Shown here: piece by piece, positions 35,630-44,445 of the stretch
Numbering within the stretch: the first letter of the stretch is position 1
How the letters are laid out: the number at the start of each line of letters is the position of its first letter
NCBI RefSeq assembly: GCF_002726155.1
Contig: NZ_PBSH01000039.1
Coordinates: 124,001 to 188,000, forward strand
Origin: Alcanivorax sp.
GTDB lineage: Bacteria > Pseudomonadota > Gammaproteobacteria > Pseudomonadales > Alcanivoracaceae
Direction: 5' to 3'
Length of the DNA stretch: 64,000 nucleotides
The notes under the pieces: generated by a model
Seen by the model: only the letters and a program-made list of their open reading frames with translations
Databases searched by the model: none
Told to the model about the DNA's origin: nothing
Made by a program: the position numbers and the translations under genes

Positions 35630-37084
35630 TCAGGTGCCGCAAAAGGTCTGAAGCACCTGCTCGCCGGGTGCCGCTGATTGCCGATAAGGATCGTCACTGT
35701 CCCGGTCCGCATAAGGCTCGGCGAGCGCCTCTAACAAGGCACGGGTTGGCGCCAGATCGTTATCGTCGCTGGCGGCATTCAATGCCTGTTCCACCAGATG
35801 ATTGCGCGGGATCACCGCCGGGTTGTGATTACGCATCAGGCACAGTGATGACGCCAGGGGTTTGCTGTTGCGAGCCAGTCGCGCCCGCCACTGTTTGTGC
35901 CACTGCTGGAAGGTTTCATTCTGGTATTGCTCCCCGTCAGGCAGGCCGTCGTTGATCAGGTCGCGGAACGTATTGGTGTAGTCCGCGTTCTGTGCCTGCA
36001 TCCAGGTGAGCAAATCGGCAACCAGCTTGTCGTCCCCGGCTTCGCTTGCGAACAATCCCAGTTTCTTGTTCATCATGGCGCGCCATTTTTCTTCGTAACG
36101 CTGACTGAATGACTTCAGCGAGGCGGTGGCTTTTTCGATTGCGGTGTCCGTGTCCTCGTGGATCAGGCCGAGCAGGGTTTCCGCAAAGCGGCCCAGGTTC
36201 CACTGGGTGATGCTGGGCTGGTTCCCATAGGCATAACGCCCCTGGCGATCGATGGAGCTGAACACCGTGTTCGGGTCAAAATTGTCCATAAACGCACAGG
36301 GGCCAAAATCGATACTCTCGCCGGACAGGGTCACGTTATCGGTGTTGAGTACGCCGTGAATAAAGCCCACGCGCATCCAGTTGACCACCAGATCTATCTG
36401 ACGATCCATCACGGCGTCGAACAGGGCCAGTGCCTTGTTGTCGGCTCCGTGCAATTCCGGGTAATGACGCGCGATGGTGTAATCCACCAGTTGTTCCAGC
36501 AGGGCGGGATCCGGTTGTCCAGCGGCGTATTGGAAGGTGCCCACACGAATATGGGATGTTGCCACCCGGGCCAGGACGGCGCCGGGAAGCAGTGTGTCCC
36601 GGTGCACCCGGTCACCGGTGTGGGTGACGGCCAGGCTGCGAGTGGACGGAATATTCAGGGCGTGTAGCGCTTCACTGATTATGTATTCGCGCAACATGGG
36701 GCCCAGCGCCGCGCGTCCGTCGCCACCTCGGGAAAAAGGGGTGCGCCCGGCGCCTTTAAGCTGGATGTCGCGGCGTTGCCGGCTGTCACTCACATGCTCA
36801 CCGAGCAGTACAGCGCGGCCATCGCCGAGCATGGTCAGGTTGCCAAACTGGTGGCCCGCATACGCCTGGGCAATGGGCTCGCTGCCCTCCAGTAATGCAT
36901 TGCCACTGAAAAATTCGGGGTGCGTCGACAAAGCCTCGCTATCGAGCCCAAGCTCCCGGGCCAGCGCATCGTTAAACAGGGCAAAGGCCGGTGTACTGAC
37001 CGGCTGTGGCGAGCACTCTGAAAACAGAGTCTGCGGAAGCCGGCGGTAGGTGTTGTCGAAACGGAAGCCGAACGGGCTTGGCAT
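35630..37084 (-). CDS. selO: Protein adenylyltransferase SelO (YdiU)
   Basis: 484 residues, close to the usual length. The pseudokinase-fold motifs are clear: AYAGHQFGNLTMLGDGRA, QLKGAGRTPFSRGGDGRAAL, REYIISEALHALNIPSTRSL and the metal-binding GVLNTDNVTLSGESIDFGP. SelO transfers AMP to hydroxyl side chains of redox proteins. Near the C-terminus is Cys-Gly-Thr (QTFCGT), the position of the conserved redox Cys (Sec in animals). It is monocistronic; a weak AGGA precedes the ATG. Confidence 0.95.
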   Translation of the reverse strand: MPSPFGFRFDNTYRRLPQTLFSECSPQPVSTPAFALFNDALARELGLDSEALSTHPEFFSGNALLEGSEPIAQAYAGHQFGNLTMLGDGRAVLLGEHVSDSRQRRDIQLKGAGRTPFSRGGDGRAALGPMLREYIISEALHALNIPSTRSLAVTHTGDRVHRDTLLPGAVLARVATSHIRVGTFQYAAGQPDPALLEQLVDYTIARHYPELHGADNKALALFDAVMDRQIDLVVNWMRVGFIHGVLNTDNVTLSGESIDFGPCAFMDNFDPNTVFSSIDRQGRYAYGNQPSITQWNLGRFAETLLGLIHEDTDTAIEKATASLKSFSQRYEEKWRAMMNKKLGLFASEAGDDKLVADLLTWMQAQNADYTNTFRDLINDGLPDGEQYQNETFQQWHKQWRARLARNSKPLASSLCLMRNHNPAVIPRNHLVEQALNAASDDNDLAPTRALLEALAEPYADRDSDDPYRQSAAPGEQVLQTFCGT

Positions 37085-37129
37085 GCAATATCCTGAAAGA
37101 TGGCAGTGAATGTGACTGCCTACAGGGTA

Positions 37130-38332
37130 TCAGAGTCTGCGTGGGCGGGTGACCTTGCCGATGGCGGTATTGTCCAGATAGTCCGCCCAGGCCTGCAGCA
37201 TCTCCCGGCGTTTATCCAGGTAGGCTTGCCGGTCGGCCGGTTCGTCGCCGGTCTGGTTGAGCAGCTGGGACTGAATCTGCTCTGCCTGATAGCCCAGCTC
37301 CCCCAGTGCGGTGGCGGCCAGGGTGCGCAGGTTGTCGGTGGAAACCGGCGTGGTCCGTGTGACTTTTTTCAGTGCCGCGGAAAGGGTGTTGGCGCCTAGG
37401 TGTTTTTTGCGATTGCCGGTGCCGGGAAAGATGTACTCCTGGCGGCCGGTGATGGGCTCGATTTCCCGCAACAGTTCCACCGCCTGGCGCGGCAGAGGCA
37501 CGGTGATGACCTTGCTACCCGTCGGGCTCTCAGTGCTTTTGCGGTGAATGCGCCACTCGCCGGCGTCCAGGTCCATGTCGGACCAGCGGGCGTTGACGAT
37601 CTCGCTGGGGCGGGCCAGCAACCACACAGTGAGTTTGAGGGCGGCGGTAGTGGTGGTGCGGCTCCACTGGCCGAGAACGCCGCTGGCCAGATTGAAAATC
37701 TGCTCACGGGTGCTGAGCAAAAACTCCGGTTCAGTGCCGGAGCCGGTGAGGCGGCGGCGCAGGGCGCCGGTTTGCTGGTAGCCGGCCACGCCGGTATCAC
37801 GGGCATGGGTGTAGATTCGCTTGCCGATGCCCAGAACACGCTTGCCCCTGTCCAGGTGCCCCTCGGCGCCAAGAGCGGCCGCCAGGGATTTCAGGTCTTC
37901 GGGAGTCACTTCACTGACGACCCGTTTGCCAATGCTGGCAATCAGGTAGTTTTCCATTTGCCGCTTGGTGCGCCGGAATTGCTCTTCGGACACTTCAAAT
38001 CGGTAGACTCGTTCCAGCCAGTCCTGTGCCACCGCTTCAAAGGTTTCCACCGAAGGGCTGAACACTTCCCGCTTTACACAACGGCTGATCGGGTCGATGC
38101 CGTCGGCTATCAGTTCCCGGGCTTCATCGCGAAGCTGGCGGGCGAAAGCAAGAGTGACTTCCGGGCAGGGCCCCAGGGTGATGACTTTGCTGCGGCCGTC
38201 GAAACGGTAGCTGAGTTTCCAGGTACGGTTACCATCGGTTTCTACCAACAGGTAGAGCCCTTTGTCGTCATGGAGTTTGTAGTCTTTCTGGAGTGGTTCG
38301 GCGTTGCGAACATCCGCGGAAGTCAGGGCCAT
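37130..38332 (-). CDS. P4-type integrase-like protein with degenerate catalytic site
   Basis: 400 residues. The N-terminal DUF4102-like arm-binding domain (about 10-85, HDDKGLYLLVETDGNRTWKL), core-binding domain (about 95-190) and tyrosine-recombinase catalytic domain (about 205-385) are all present and uninterrupted. Arg241 (LLARPSE) and Arg336 (NLR) are kept. The His of the HxLR motif is Asp333, the second His aligns with Asn359, and the nucleophile Tyr of the YNRA motif aligns with Ala366, although the following block YLDKRREMLQAWADYL is intact. It is therefore probably unable to recombine DNA and may be a domesticated DNA-binding protein. No tRNA or att site is seen beside it. Confidence 0.8.
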   Translation of the reverse strand: MALTSADVRNAEPLQKDYKLHDDKGLYLLVETDGNRTWKLSYRFDGRSKVITLGPCPEVTLAFARQLRDEARELIADGIDPISRCVKREVFSPSVETFEAVAQDWLERVYRFEVSEEQFRRTKRQMENYLIASIGKRVVSEVTPEDLKSLAAALGAEGHLDRGKRVLGIGKRIYTHARDTGVAGYQQTGALRRRLTGSGTEPEFLLSTREQIFNLASGVLGQWSRTTTTAALKLTVWLLARPSEIVNARWSDMDLDAGEWRIHRKSTESPTGSKVITVPLPRQAVELLREIEPITGRQEYIFPGTGNRKKHLGANTLSAALKKVTRTTPVSTDNLRTLAATALGELGYQAEQIQSQLLNQTGDEPADRQAYLDKRREMLQAWADYLDNTAIGKVTRPRRL

Positions 38333-38380
38333 GGCTCGTTGCAGCTCAGAGTGAAAGTGGGGCGCCGCACAGGCGGTGCG

Positions 38381-38434
38381 TTAAGGAACCTCTGAAAGAC
38401 TGAGCATGTAAGGAGTTTTACAGAGGTTCCTTAA
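38381..38434. repeat. 54-bp MITE-like perfect inverted repeat
   Basis: TTAAGGAACCTCTG (38381-38394) and CAGAGGTTCCTTAA (38421-38434) are perfect 14-bp arms around a 26-base centre. The TTAA ends and GGAACCTCTG arms resemble insertion-sequence termini. It sits 49 bases upstream of the integrase-like start codon. Confidence 0.55.
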
Positions 38435-38524
38435 ATAACCTACCCAGCTTTGTGGTGGCGTTCAATTGCTGTTCGGCCAGGGCAATGGGGCCTTAAGGTG
38501 AGGCGTTTGCGCCAGCGTGAAACG

Positions 38525-38555
38525 AAAACGCCGCCAGGGATGCTGGCGGCGTTTT
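38525..38555 (-). terminator. Terminator of the AdeT-like gene
   Basis: A 13-bp perfect stem aaaacgccgccag/ctggcggcgtttt with a 5-nt loop and T-run, 26 bases beyond the minus-strand stop codon. It is symmetric and could work both ways. Confidence 0.85.
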
Positions 38556-38580
38556 ATCGGAGTCGTCTGTTAAAAGCCGG

Positions 38581-39594
38581 TTATTCCACCGGGTTAACAC
38601 ACTCCGCCCGTGATGGATCCTGCTTGCAGCGAACCTTGAGCAGCAGGGACATCATGTCTTTGCTGTAGACCCCTTTCTTGGTCAGCTCGATGCGGGCTTC
38701 GCGCATCATTTCGTCATAACGCAGCTTGTCTTTCTCGGGAATGCGAATCCACCAGCGGTCGGCAATCTCATTGCTGGCGTTATCAATCAGCTTCATGGCG
38801 CGATCAAACTGGCTGAACATGAAGGCTCGGGATTTCTGGCCATAGTCTTCCGGGAATTTATCCTTTTTAAGAATGACCTGAGCGCTCAGCTGGCCCAGTA
38901 CGTAGTCAAGGATACCGCCATCCGGAGCCATGCCCTTGTACAGTTCCAGCGCGGAGTAACCCATTACCGGAGCAAAGCAGATATCCACGGAACCGTTGTT
39001 GAAACGAGTGGAGAAGTTGGTGATATCGGACATGACCGGCGACATGCCGACCCGGGACGCCATGCTGGCCTGGGCGCTGTCATATTCCAGTACCGCGATG
39101 GATTTGCCCGCCAGTTCTTCAACGGTGTCGATTTCCTTGTCTTTCAGGAACAGGAAGGCCGCGCCGAGCGGGGCAACCCCGCCCACTTCATAGGGGCCGG
39201 AAACCAGATGCTGGTTGACGCTGGGGCTGTTGCTGGCAATCACCGCAATCACTGTTCTCATGGCATCGTAGCTGGGGATGGCGCCAATGGAATCCATGCT
39301 GCCGGTGTAGCTGTTGAACTGACGCCCACGAATACCGGTTAGCACGGCGGCATCACATTGCCCGGCTTTCAGGTCTTCAGAGGCAATTTTTTCATCGGTG
39401 TAGGGCTTCAGCTCTACATCCACGCCCCACTCGACAGCGGCAGTCTTGTAGTCGCGCATGATGTTAAAGGTGTCACCATTGGCGCCGATGATGTCGAAGA
39501 CGCAAAAGGTTCGCTTGGTCAGTGCCATGGCATTGCCGCTCAGGGATAATATGGCTGCGGTGGCCAGGGCTACCAGCCCCATTCTTGTTTTCAT
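38581..39594 (-). CDS. AdeT1/2-like putative periplasmic solute-binding protein
   Basis: 337 residues with a signal peptide (about 1-23). The pattern CVFDIIGANGD, GQCDAAVLTGIRGRQFN, DSIGAIPSYDAMRTV, RFNNGSVDICFAPVMGYSALELYKG and a C-terminal KVRCKQDPSRAEC matches the AdeT1/AdeT2 family of Acinetobacter. Those were named as putative efflux proteins, but the fold is that of a TRAP/ABC-type binding protein. No transporter gene lies beside it, so the partner is unknown. GGAGAG precedes the ATG at 39594. Confidence 0.8.
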   Translation of the reverse strand: MKTRMGLVALATAAILSLSGNAMALTKRTFCVFDIIGANGDTFNIMRDYKTAAVEWGVDVELKPYTDEKIASEDLKAGQCDAAVLTGIRGRQFNSYTGSMDSIGAIPSYDAMRTVIAVIASNSPSVNQHLVSGPYEVGGVAPLGAAFLFLKDKEIDTVEELAGKSIAVLEYDSAQASMASRVGMSPVMSDITNFSTRFNNGSVDICFAPVMGYSALELYKGMAPDGGILDYVLGQLSAQVILKKDKFPEDYGQKSRAFMFSQFDRAMKLIDNASNEIADRWWIRIPEKDKLRYDEMMREARIELTKKGVYSKDMMSLLLKVRCKQDPSRAECVNPVE

Positions 39595-39739
39595 GGTGTG
39601 CTCTCCAGAAAGTGAACTTGCTGGCATGACCAAAAACGGATTGCCAGTTTCATGAAGTGCATTTTGTTGGCTAAACCTGGTGGATGCTGTGCATAACGTG
39701 TTGTGGACAGGACGGGGAAATGTTGCGGGTGTATACAAA

Positions 39740-39749
39740 GTGTTAACAC
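39740..39749. promoter_or_regulatory. Palindrome in the adeT-like/cioA divergent region
   Basis: GTGTTAACAC, a perfect 10-bp palindrome nested in ggtgtatacaaagtgttaacacc. It lies midway in the 291-base region between the divergent binding-protein and oxidase genes, which otherwise holds no gene. It is a possible regulator site. Confidence 0.3.
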
Positions 39750-39885
39750 CTGTTGGTTCTTGTCGTCTTCTTCACGTGCGGTGGCGCCCTGCATGGACCT
39801 TTTGTCTCATTTACCCTGCATCCCCCTGTGCTACTGTCTGGAGGAATGAAACTTCGTCACTGGACGAAAGGAAGGAGTCGCCCCG

Positions 39886-41274
39886 GTGGAATTTGATCCG
39901 TTCCTGTTGGCCCGGCTGCAGTTCGCCGCCAATATCAGCTTTCATATCCTGTTTCCCACTATCACCATCGGCCTGTGCTGGGTGCTGTTCTATTTTCGTT
40001 TGCGCTACACCTTCTCCGGTGACAAGGCCTGGGAATATGCCTATTTTTTCTGGGTGAAGATTTTTGCTCTCAGTTTTGCCCTGGGGGTGGTGTCGGGCAT
40101 CACCATGAGTTTTCAGTTCGGCACTAACTGGCCCGGGTTCATGGAGCGGGCGGGGAATATCGCCGGCCCGTTGCTGGGGTATGAAGTGCTGACGGCCTTT
40201 TTTCTGGAAGCCTCATTTCTTGGCATCATGTTGTTCGGGAAAAATCGGGTGTCCAACCGCCTTCACCTGGTGTCCTGTGCGCTGGTGGCAGTGGGGACCA
40301 GTTTCTCCGCATTCTGGATCCTCAGCCTGAATTCCTGGATGCAGACCCCCACCGGATTCCGTCTTGAAGACGGCGTATTTTTTGTAGACAGCTGGTGGGA
40401 GGCGATCTTCAACCCGTCTTTCCCCTATCGACTGGCCCACATGCTGAATGCTTCGCTGTTAACCGCGGCGTTTCTGATCATGGGGGTGAGTGCCTGGCGA
40501 GCCAGACGTCAGGTGGACGGTCCGGCGACCTGGAAAGTCATGCGTACCGGCGCATTGATGGCGGCGGTGCTCGCGCCACTTCAGGTCTGGATTGGTGACT
40601 TGCATGGTTTGAATACGCTGGAGCATCAGCCCGCCAAGATTGCTGCCATGGAAGGCATATGGGAGACCGAAAAAGGGGCTCCACTGACGCTGTTTGGCTT
40701 CCCCGATGAAGAGGCAAAAACCAACCACATGGCCATTACCATTCCCCATGGAGCCAGCCTGATTCTGACCCATGACTGGAACGGGGAAATCCAGGGCCTG
40801 AATGAATTCGGCGACGATATTCCGCCGGTGGCGCCGGTGTTCTGGTCGTTCCGGGTCATGGTGGGCGTGGGCATGCTGATGGTGTTGGTCGGCTGGTGGG
40901 CAGCATGGCGCCTGTTCCGGCGGCGTGATGAAAACCGGGACAACCAGATCTGGTTGCTGCGAGCCTTGTCAGTGATGACCTTCTCGGGTTGGGTTGCGGT
41001 ATTGGCGGGCTGGTACGTGACCGAGATCGGCCGTCAGCCGTGGATTGTCAGCGGGCTTTTGCGCACGTCCGAGGTGGTGGCCGATCACAGTAGTGCCACG
41101 GTGATGGGAACCTTGTTTGGTTATGTGCTGCTCTATGCCTTTTTGCTGGTGTCCTACATAGCCGCGTTGCGGTACATGGCGACCAAACCGGCGCGTTCGC
41201 TGACACTGACGCCTCAGCAGCGAGCCATGAAGGCGGAAAGGATCGACGATGAATCAGCACAAGGAGAGGCGTGA
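39886..41274 (+). CDS. cioA: Cytochrome bd-type quinol oxidase subunit I (CioA/CydA)
   Basis: 462 residues with nine predicted transmembrane helices. The N-terminus LLARLQFAANISFHILFPT contains the heme ligand His. The C-terminal part has ITEIGRQPW-like VTEIGRQPWIVSGLLRTSE. The length is that of the short-Q-loop, cyanide-insensitive CIO type rather than the long-loop E. coli type. It oxidises quinol and reduces O2 in the inner membrane. The GTG start has AAGGAG upstream. Its stop overlaps the cioB start (TGATG). Confidence 0.93.
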   Translation: MEFDPFLLARLQFAANISFHILFPTITIGLCWVLFYFRLRYTFSGDKAWEYAYFFWVKIFALSFALGVVSGITMSFQFGTNWPGFMERAGNIAGPLLGYEVLTAFFLEASFLGIMLFGKNRVSNRLHLVSCALVAVGTSFSAFWILSLNSWMQTPTGFRLEDGVFFVDSWWEAIFNPSFPYRLAHMLNASLLTAAFLIMGVSAWRARRQVDGPATWKVMRTGALMAAVLAPLQVWIGDLHGLNTLEHQPAKIAAMEGIWETEKGAPLTLFGFPDEEAKTNHMAITIPHGASLILTHDWNGEIQGLNEFGDDIPPVAPVFWSFRVMVGVGMLMVLVGWWAAWRLFRRRDENRDNQIWLLRALSVMTFSGWVAVLAGWYVTEIGRQPWIVSGLLRTSEVVADHSSATVMGTLFGYVLLYAFLLVSYIAALRYMATKPARSLTLTPQQRAMKAERIDDESAQGEA

Positions 41275-42272
41275 TGGATTTGGGATACTGGCTTCCGCTG
41301 TTCTTTGCCGGCGCCATGGGGTTGGCGCTGCTGATTTATGTGGTGCTTGATGGGTATGATCTGGGCATCGGTTTGCTGTTGCCCTTTGCCGATGAGGACG
41401 AGAAGGATGTCATGGTGGCCGCCATCGGCCCGTTCTGGGATGCCAACGAAACCTGGATCGTGCTGGGCGTGGGTATCTTGCTGATCGCTTTTCCCCAAGC
41501 TCATGGGTTGGTGCTGACCTCGCTCTATCTGCCCGTGACGCTGATGCTTATGGGGCTGATACTGCGCGGTGTGTCGTTTGATTTCCGGGTCAAGGCAGGG
41601 GACAAGCACAAGGCCAAATGGAACATGCTTTTTGCCGTGGGGTCCCTGATAGCCTCGGTGTCCCAGGGCTGGATGCTGGGCGCTTTTGTGACCGGTCTCA
41701 CCGGGGATGCCACTAACACCTTGTTCGCCTTTTTAATTGCGCTGGCTCTGCCGGCACTCTACATCATGCTGGGGGCCTCCTGGTTACTGATCAAGACTGA
41801 AGGGGCGCTATTTAAAAAGGCGGTGCATTGGGGGCGGCTAGCGGTGTTACCAATGGGGGCATTTTTATTGCTGATCTCCATTGCCACGCCGCTGGTCAGT
41901 GCCACGATTGCAGAGAAATGGTTCACCCTGCCCAACGCCATTGGTCTGATGCCCATTCCGATTGCCACAGGGCTGGCGTATGCCGGATTGATCTGGGTGT
42001 TTAACAGCAACCGGATTCTGCACAACGGGTATGGCTGGTTGGCGTTTCTGTCGTTGATTGTGATGTGTGTGCTGGCGAGTATCGGGCTGGCTTACAGCCT
42101 GTTTCCGGATATTGTGCTGGGGCGGTTGTCGATCTGGGAAGCCGCATCGGCGACGGAATCGTTGTTGTTCACGTTCTGGGGAACGGTGATTACGCTACCA
42201 ATGATTCTTTGTTATACGTTTTTTATCTACCGGGTCTTTCGCGGCAAGGCCACAGACCTGAGCTACGAATAG
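41274..42272 (+). CDS. cioB: Cytochrome bd-type quinol oxidase subunit II (CioB/CydB)
   Basis: 332 residues with eight to nine predicted transmembrane helices. The N-terminus has LLIYVVLDGYDLGIG and the family motif FWDANETWIVLGVG; WGTVITLPMILCYTFFIYRVF ends the protein. It partners CioA in the inner-membrane oxidase. ATG at 41274 overlaps the cioA stop by one base, with AAGGAG upstream. A strong terminator follows. No cydX-like small subunit gene is seen after it. Confidence 0.93.
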   Translation: MDLGYWLPLFFAGAMGLALLIYVVLDGYDLGIGLLLPFADEDEKDVMVAAIGPFWDANETWIVLGVGILLIAFPQAHGLVLTSLYLPVTLMLMGLILRGVSFDFRVKAGDKHKAKWNMLFAVGSLIASVSQGWMLGAFVTGLTGDATNTLFAFLIALALPALYIMLGASWLLIKTEGALFKKAVHWGRLAVLPMGAFLLLISIATPLVSATIAEKWFTLPNAIGLMPIPIATGLAYAGLIWVFNSNRILHNGYGWLAFLSLIVMCVLASIGLAYSLFPDIVLGRLSIWEAASATESLLFTFWGTVITLPMILCYTFFIYRVFRGKATDLSYE

Positions 42273-42390
42273 AAAAGGTGCTTCGCGGATTAGAGTAAAT
42301 AACATGCTTCTCGCCATCGGCCTGGTTTATCCCGCATACCCGGCGCTTTGCCAAACGCTCGACGCCGGATGCCTGGCGTAAACCGCCATA

Positions 42391-42419
42391 AAAAAGGGCG
42401 CCTGTTGGCGCCCTTTTTT
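42391..42419. terminator. Bidirectional terminator between cioB and the DJ-1-like gene
   Basis: A 12-bp perfect stem aaaaagggcgcc/ggcgcccttttt with a 4-nt loop (tgtt) and T-runs on both strands, between convergent genes. Confidence 0.92.
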
Positions 42420-42428
42420 ATTTTCCTG

Positions 42429-43103
42429 CTACGAAAGCAATGCCAGCAAGGCTTTTGCTCCTGCTTCTGATGAGGCGGGGTTCTGCCCGGTCACCAGGTT
42501 GCCGTCGGTGACTACATGGCTGGCCCAGTCGTCGCCTTTTTCATAAACGCCGCCGTTGGCCTTGAGCATGTCTTCCACCAGAAAGGGAACGATGTCGGTG
42601 AGTTGCACACCGTCTTCCTCGCCATTGGTGAAGCCGGTGACGGCGCGGCCTTTGACCAGCGGTTCGCCGTTATGGCGGGTGTGGCGAAAGACAGCGGGAG
42701 CGTGACACACCGCGCCGATGGGTTTGCCGCTGTTGTTGAAGGCTTCAATCAAGGCAATGGAGGTGGCATCTTCAGCCAGATCCCAGAGAGGACCATGGCC
42801 GCCGGGATAGAAAACGGCATCAAATGCCTGGGGATCCAGTTCGGACAAGGGCCTGGTATTGGCCAGTGCAGATTTGGCGTCGGTATCCTGGTTGAAGCGA
42901 TCGGTGGCGGCGGTTTGCGCGTCGGGGCTATCGCTCTTTGGGTCCAGCGGCGGTTGGCCGCCTTTGGGGGAGGCCAGTGTGATGGTGGCGCCTGCATCCT
43001 TGAAAACGTAGTAGGGCGCGGCAAATTCTTCCAGCCAGAAACCGGTCTTGTTGCCCGTGTCGCCCAGTTGGTCGTGGGAAGTGAGAATCATCAGAATATT
43101 CAT
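42429..43103 (-). CDS. DJ-1/PfpI-family protein, Hsp31-like
   Basis: 224 residues of a single class-I glutamine-amidotransferase-like domain. The nucleophile Cys sits in GAVCHAPAVF (near residue 133), with Glu in the TNGEEDGV loop and the FYPGGHGPLWDL turn. Proteins of this branch are glyoxalase III or protein deglycase/chaperones acting on methylglyoxal-type damage. The YqhD-like reductase gene directly upstream on the same strand supports a role in reactive-aldehyde defence. AAGGAG precedes the ATG. Confidence 0.87.
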   Translation of the reverse strand: MNILMILTSHDQLGDTGNKTGFWLEEFAAPYYVFKDAGATITLASPKGGQPPLDPKSDSPDAQTAATDRFNQDTDAKSALANTRPLSELDPQAFDAVFYPGGHGPLWDLAEDATSIALIEAFNNSGKPIGAVCHAPAVFRHTRHNGEPLVKGRAVTGFTNGEEDGVQLTDIVPFLVEDMLKANGGVYEKGDDWASHVVTDGNLVTGQNPASSEAGAKALLALLS

Positions 43104-43181
43104 GGGGTGCTCTCCTTATCTATCATCGCAGTGCCACCCCGGAATCGGGATGGCGTTGTCGCAAGACTGTTCAGCCATTGG

Positions 43182-44339
43182 CTAAAGGCTGGCGTGCAGC
43201 ACGCGGCGACACACGTCGGGGGTGACATCATTATGTTCACCCAGCGCGGTCATGCCGTGGGCTTCAAGGCTGTTGACCAGCGGTTCGATATGTTCCTCTG
43301 CCAATTGGTAATCCCCGAGACGGGTCTTTACGCCCAGGCTTTCGAAGAAAGCACGGGTTTTCTCGATTGCCGCCTCGGCCCGGTCTGACTCGCTGCCTTC
43401 ATTGATGGACCAGACCCGTTGTGCGTACTGCACCAGTTTGTCGTGCTTGGCGTCTTTGCGTTCTGTCAGCATGGCAGGGAGCACAATGGCCAGGGTCTGC
43501 GCATGGTCCAGGCCATGCAGGGCAGTGAGTTCATGGCCCAGCATATGGGTGGCCCAGTCCTGGGGAACGCCGGAGCCGATCAGGCCATTGAGTGCCAGGG
43601 TGGCGACCCACATCAGGTTGGCGCGCACATCATAATTTTCCGGATCCGCCAGGGCCTGTGGGCCAATCTCGATCAGGGTTTGCAGCAGGCCTTCGGCGAA
43701 TCGGTCCTGTACCGGTGCATTGGCCGGGTAGGTGAGATATTGCTCGACGATATGGACAAAGGCATCAACCACACCATTTGCCACCTGCCGAGGGGGCAGG
43801 GTGAAGCTCTTGGTGGGATCCAGCACGGAAAATTGCGGGAACACCTGCTCGCTGTGAAACGGCAATTTGGCTTGCAGCGATTTGCGTGTCACCACGGCGC
43901 CCTTGTTCATTTCCGAACCGGTGGCAGGCAAGGTCAGCACTGAACCGAACGGCAATGCGCGATGAATATTGGTGCCGCCCTTTAGCAGGATGTCCCAGGC
44001 ATCGCCCTCGAATACGGAGGCCGCGGCGACAAACTTGGTGCCGTCGATGACGGATCCGCCACCCACCGCCAGCAGGTAATCGATGCCGTCGCGCTGCACC
44101 ACGCTGACGGCTTCCATCAAGGTTTCAAAACTCGGGTTGGGTTCAATGCCACCAAACAGTTGCACCTGGCGGCCGTCCAATGCGGCTTCCACTTCATCCA
44201 GGGTGCCAGTGCGGCGAGCGCTTTCGCCGCCAAACAGAACCAGGACCTTGGCGTCTTTAGGTACCAGGGTGTCGAGGGCGGCTATCTTTCCTTCGCCAAA
44301 GGCGATGCGGGTGGGGTTGTAGAAATCGAAGTTATTCAT
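43182..44339 (-). CDS. yqhD: Iron-type NADPH-dependent aldehyde reductase, YqhD-like
   Basis: 385 residues of a group III metal-dependent alcohol dehydrogenase. Nucleotide site AVGGGSVIDGTKFVA; metal ligands in VVDAFVHIVEQY (Asp, His) and LHGLDHAQTLAIVLPA (His, plus a further His). It reduces toxic short-chain aldehydes with NADPH in the cytosol. AAGGA precedes the ATG. A 19-bp operator (44371-44389), identical to the one before the upstream tetR gene, lies 32 bases before the start, so it is probably repressed by that TetR protein. Confidence 0.92.
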   Translation of the reverse strand: MNNFDFYNPTRIAFGEGKIAALDTLVPKDAKVLVLFGGESARRTGTLDEVEAALDGRQVQLFGGIEPNPSFETLMEAVSVVQRDGIDYLLAVGGGSVIDGTKFVAAASVFEGDAWDILLKGGTNIHRALPFGSVLTLPATGSEMNKGAVVTRKSLQAKLPFHSEQVFPQFSVLDPTKSFTLPPRQVANGVVDAFVHIVEQYLTYPANAPVQDRFAEGLLQTLIEIGPQALADPENYDVRANLMWVATLALNGLIGSGVPQDWATHMLGHELTALHGLDHAQTLAIVLPAMLTERKDAKHDKLVQYAQRVWSINEGSESDRAEAAIEKTRAFFESLGVKTRLGDYQLAEEHIEPLVNSLEAHGMTALGEHNDVTPDVCRRVLHASL

Positions 44340-44370
44340 GCTGCGGTATCCTTGGTCGGTAAAGTATTTA

Positions 44371-44389
44371 AATTAGACCGGTCGTCTAG
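44371..44389. promoter_or_regulatory. TetR operator, yqhD copy
   Basis: The site contains TAGACCGGTCGTCTA with palindromic outer arms TAGAC/GTCTA. It is identical over 19 bases to the site at 45074-45092 in front of tetR. Confidence 0.85.
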
Positions 44390-44445
44390 AGTCGAGTGGT
44401 AAAAAAGCCCGCTCGAAAGCAGGCCGCATTCATGTTCTGTGGGTG

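Noticed and set aside
37400..38395. 331-codon open frame on the plus strand opposite the integrase-like gene
   Set aside because: The minus strand encodes a complete domain order; the plus frame shows no motif and no ribosome site.
37130..38434. Genomic island or prophage next to the integrase-like gene
   Set aside because: No tRNA, att-like direct repeat, phage gene or composition change is seen; selO and the binding-protein gene flank it directly.
42516..43388. 290-codon plus-strand frame opposite the DJ-1-like and yqhD 3' regions
   Set aside because: It crosses two real minus-strand genes and the promoter between them; no motif.
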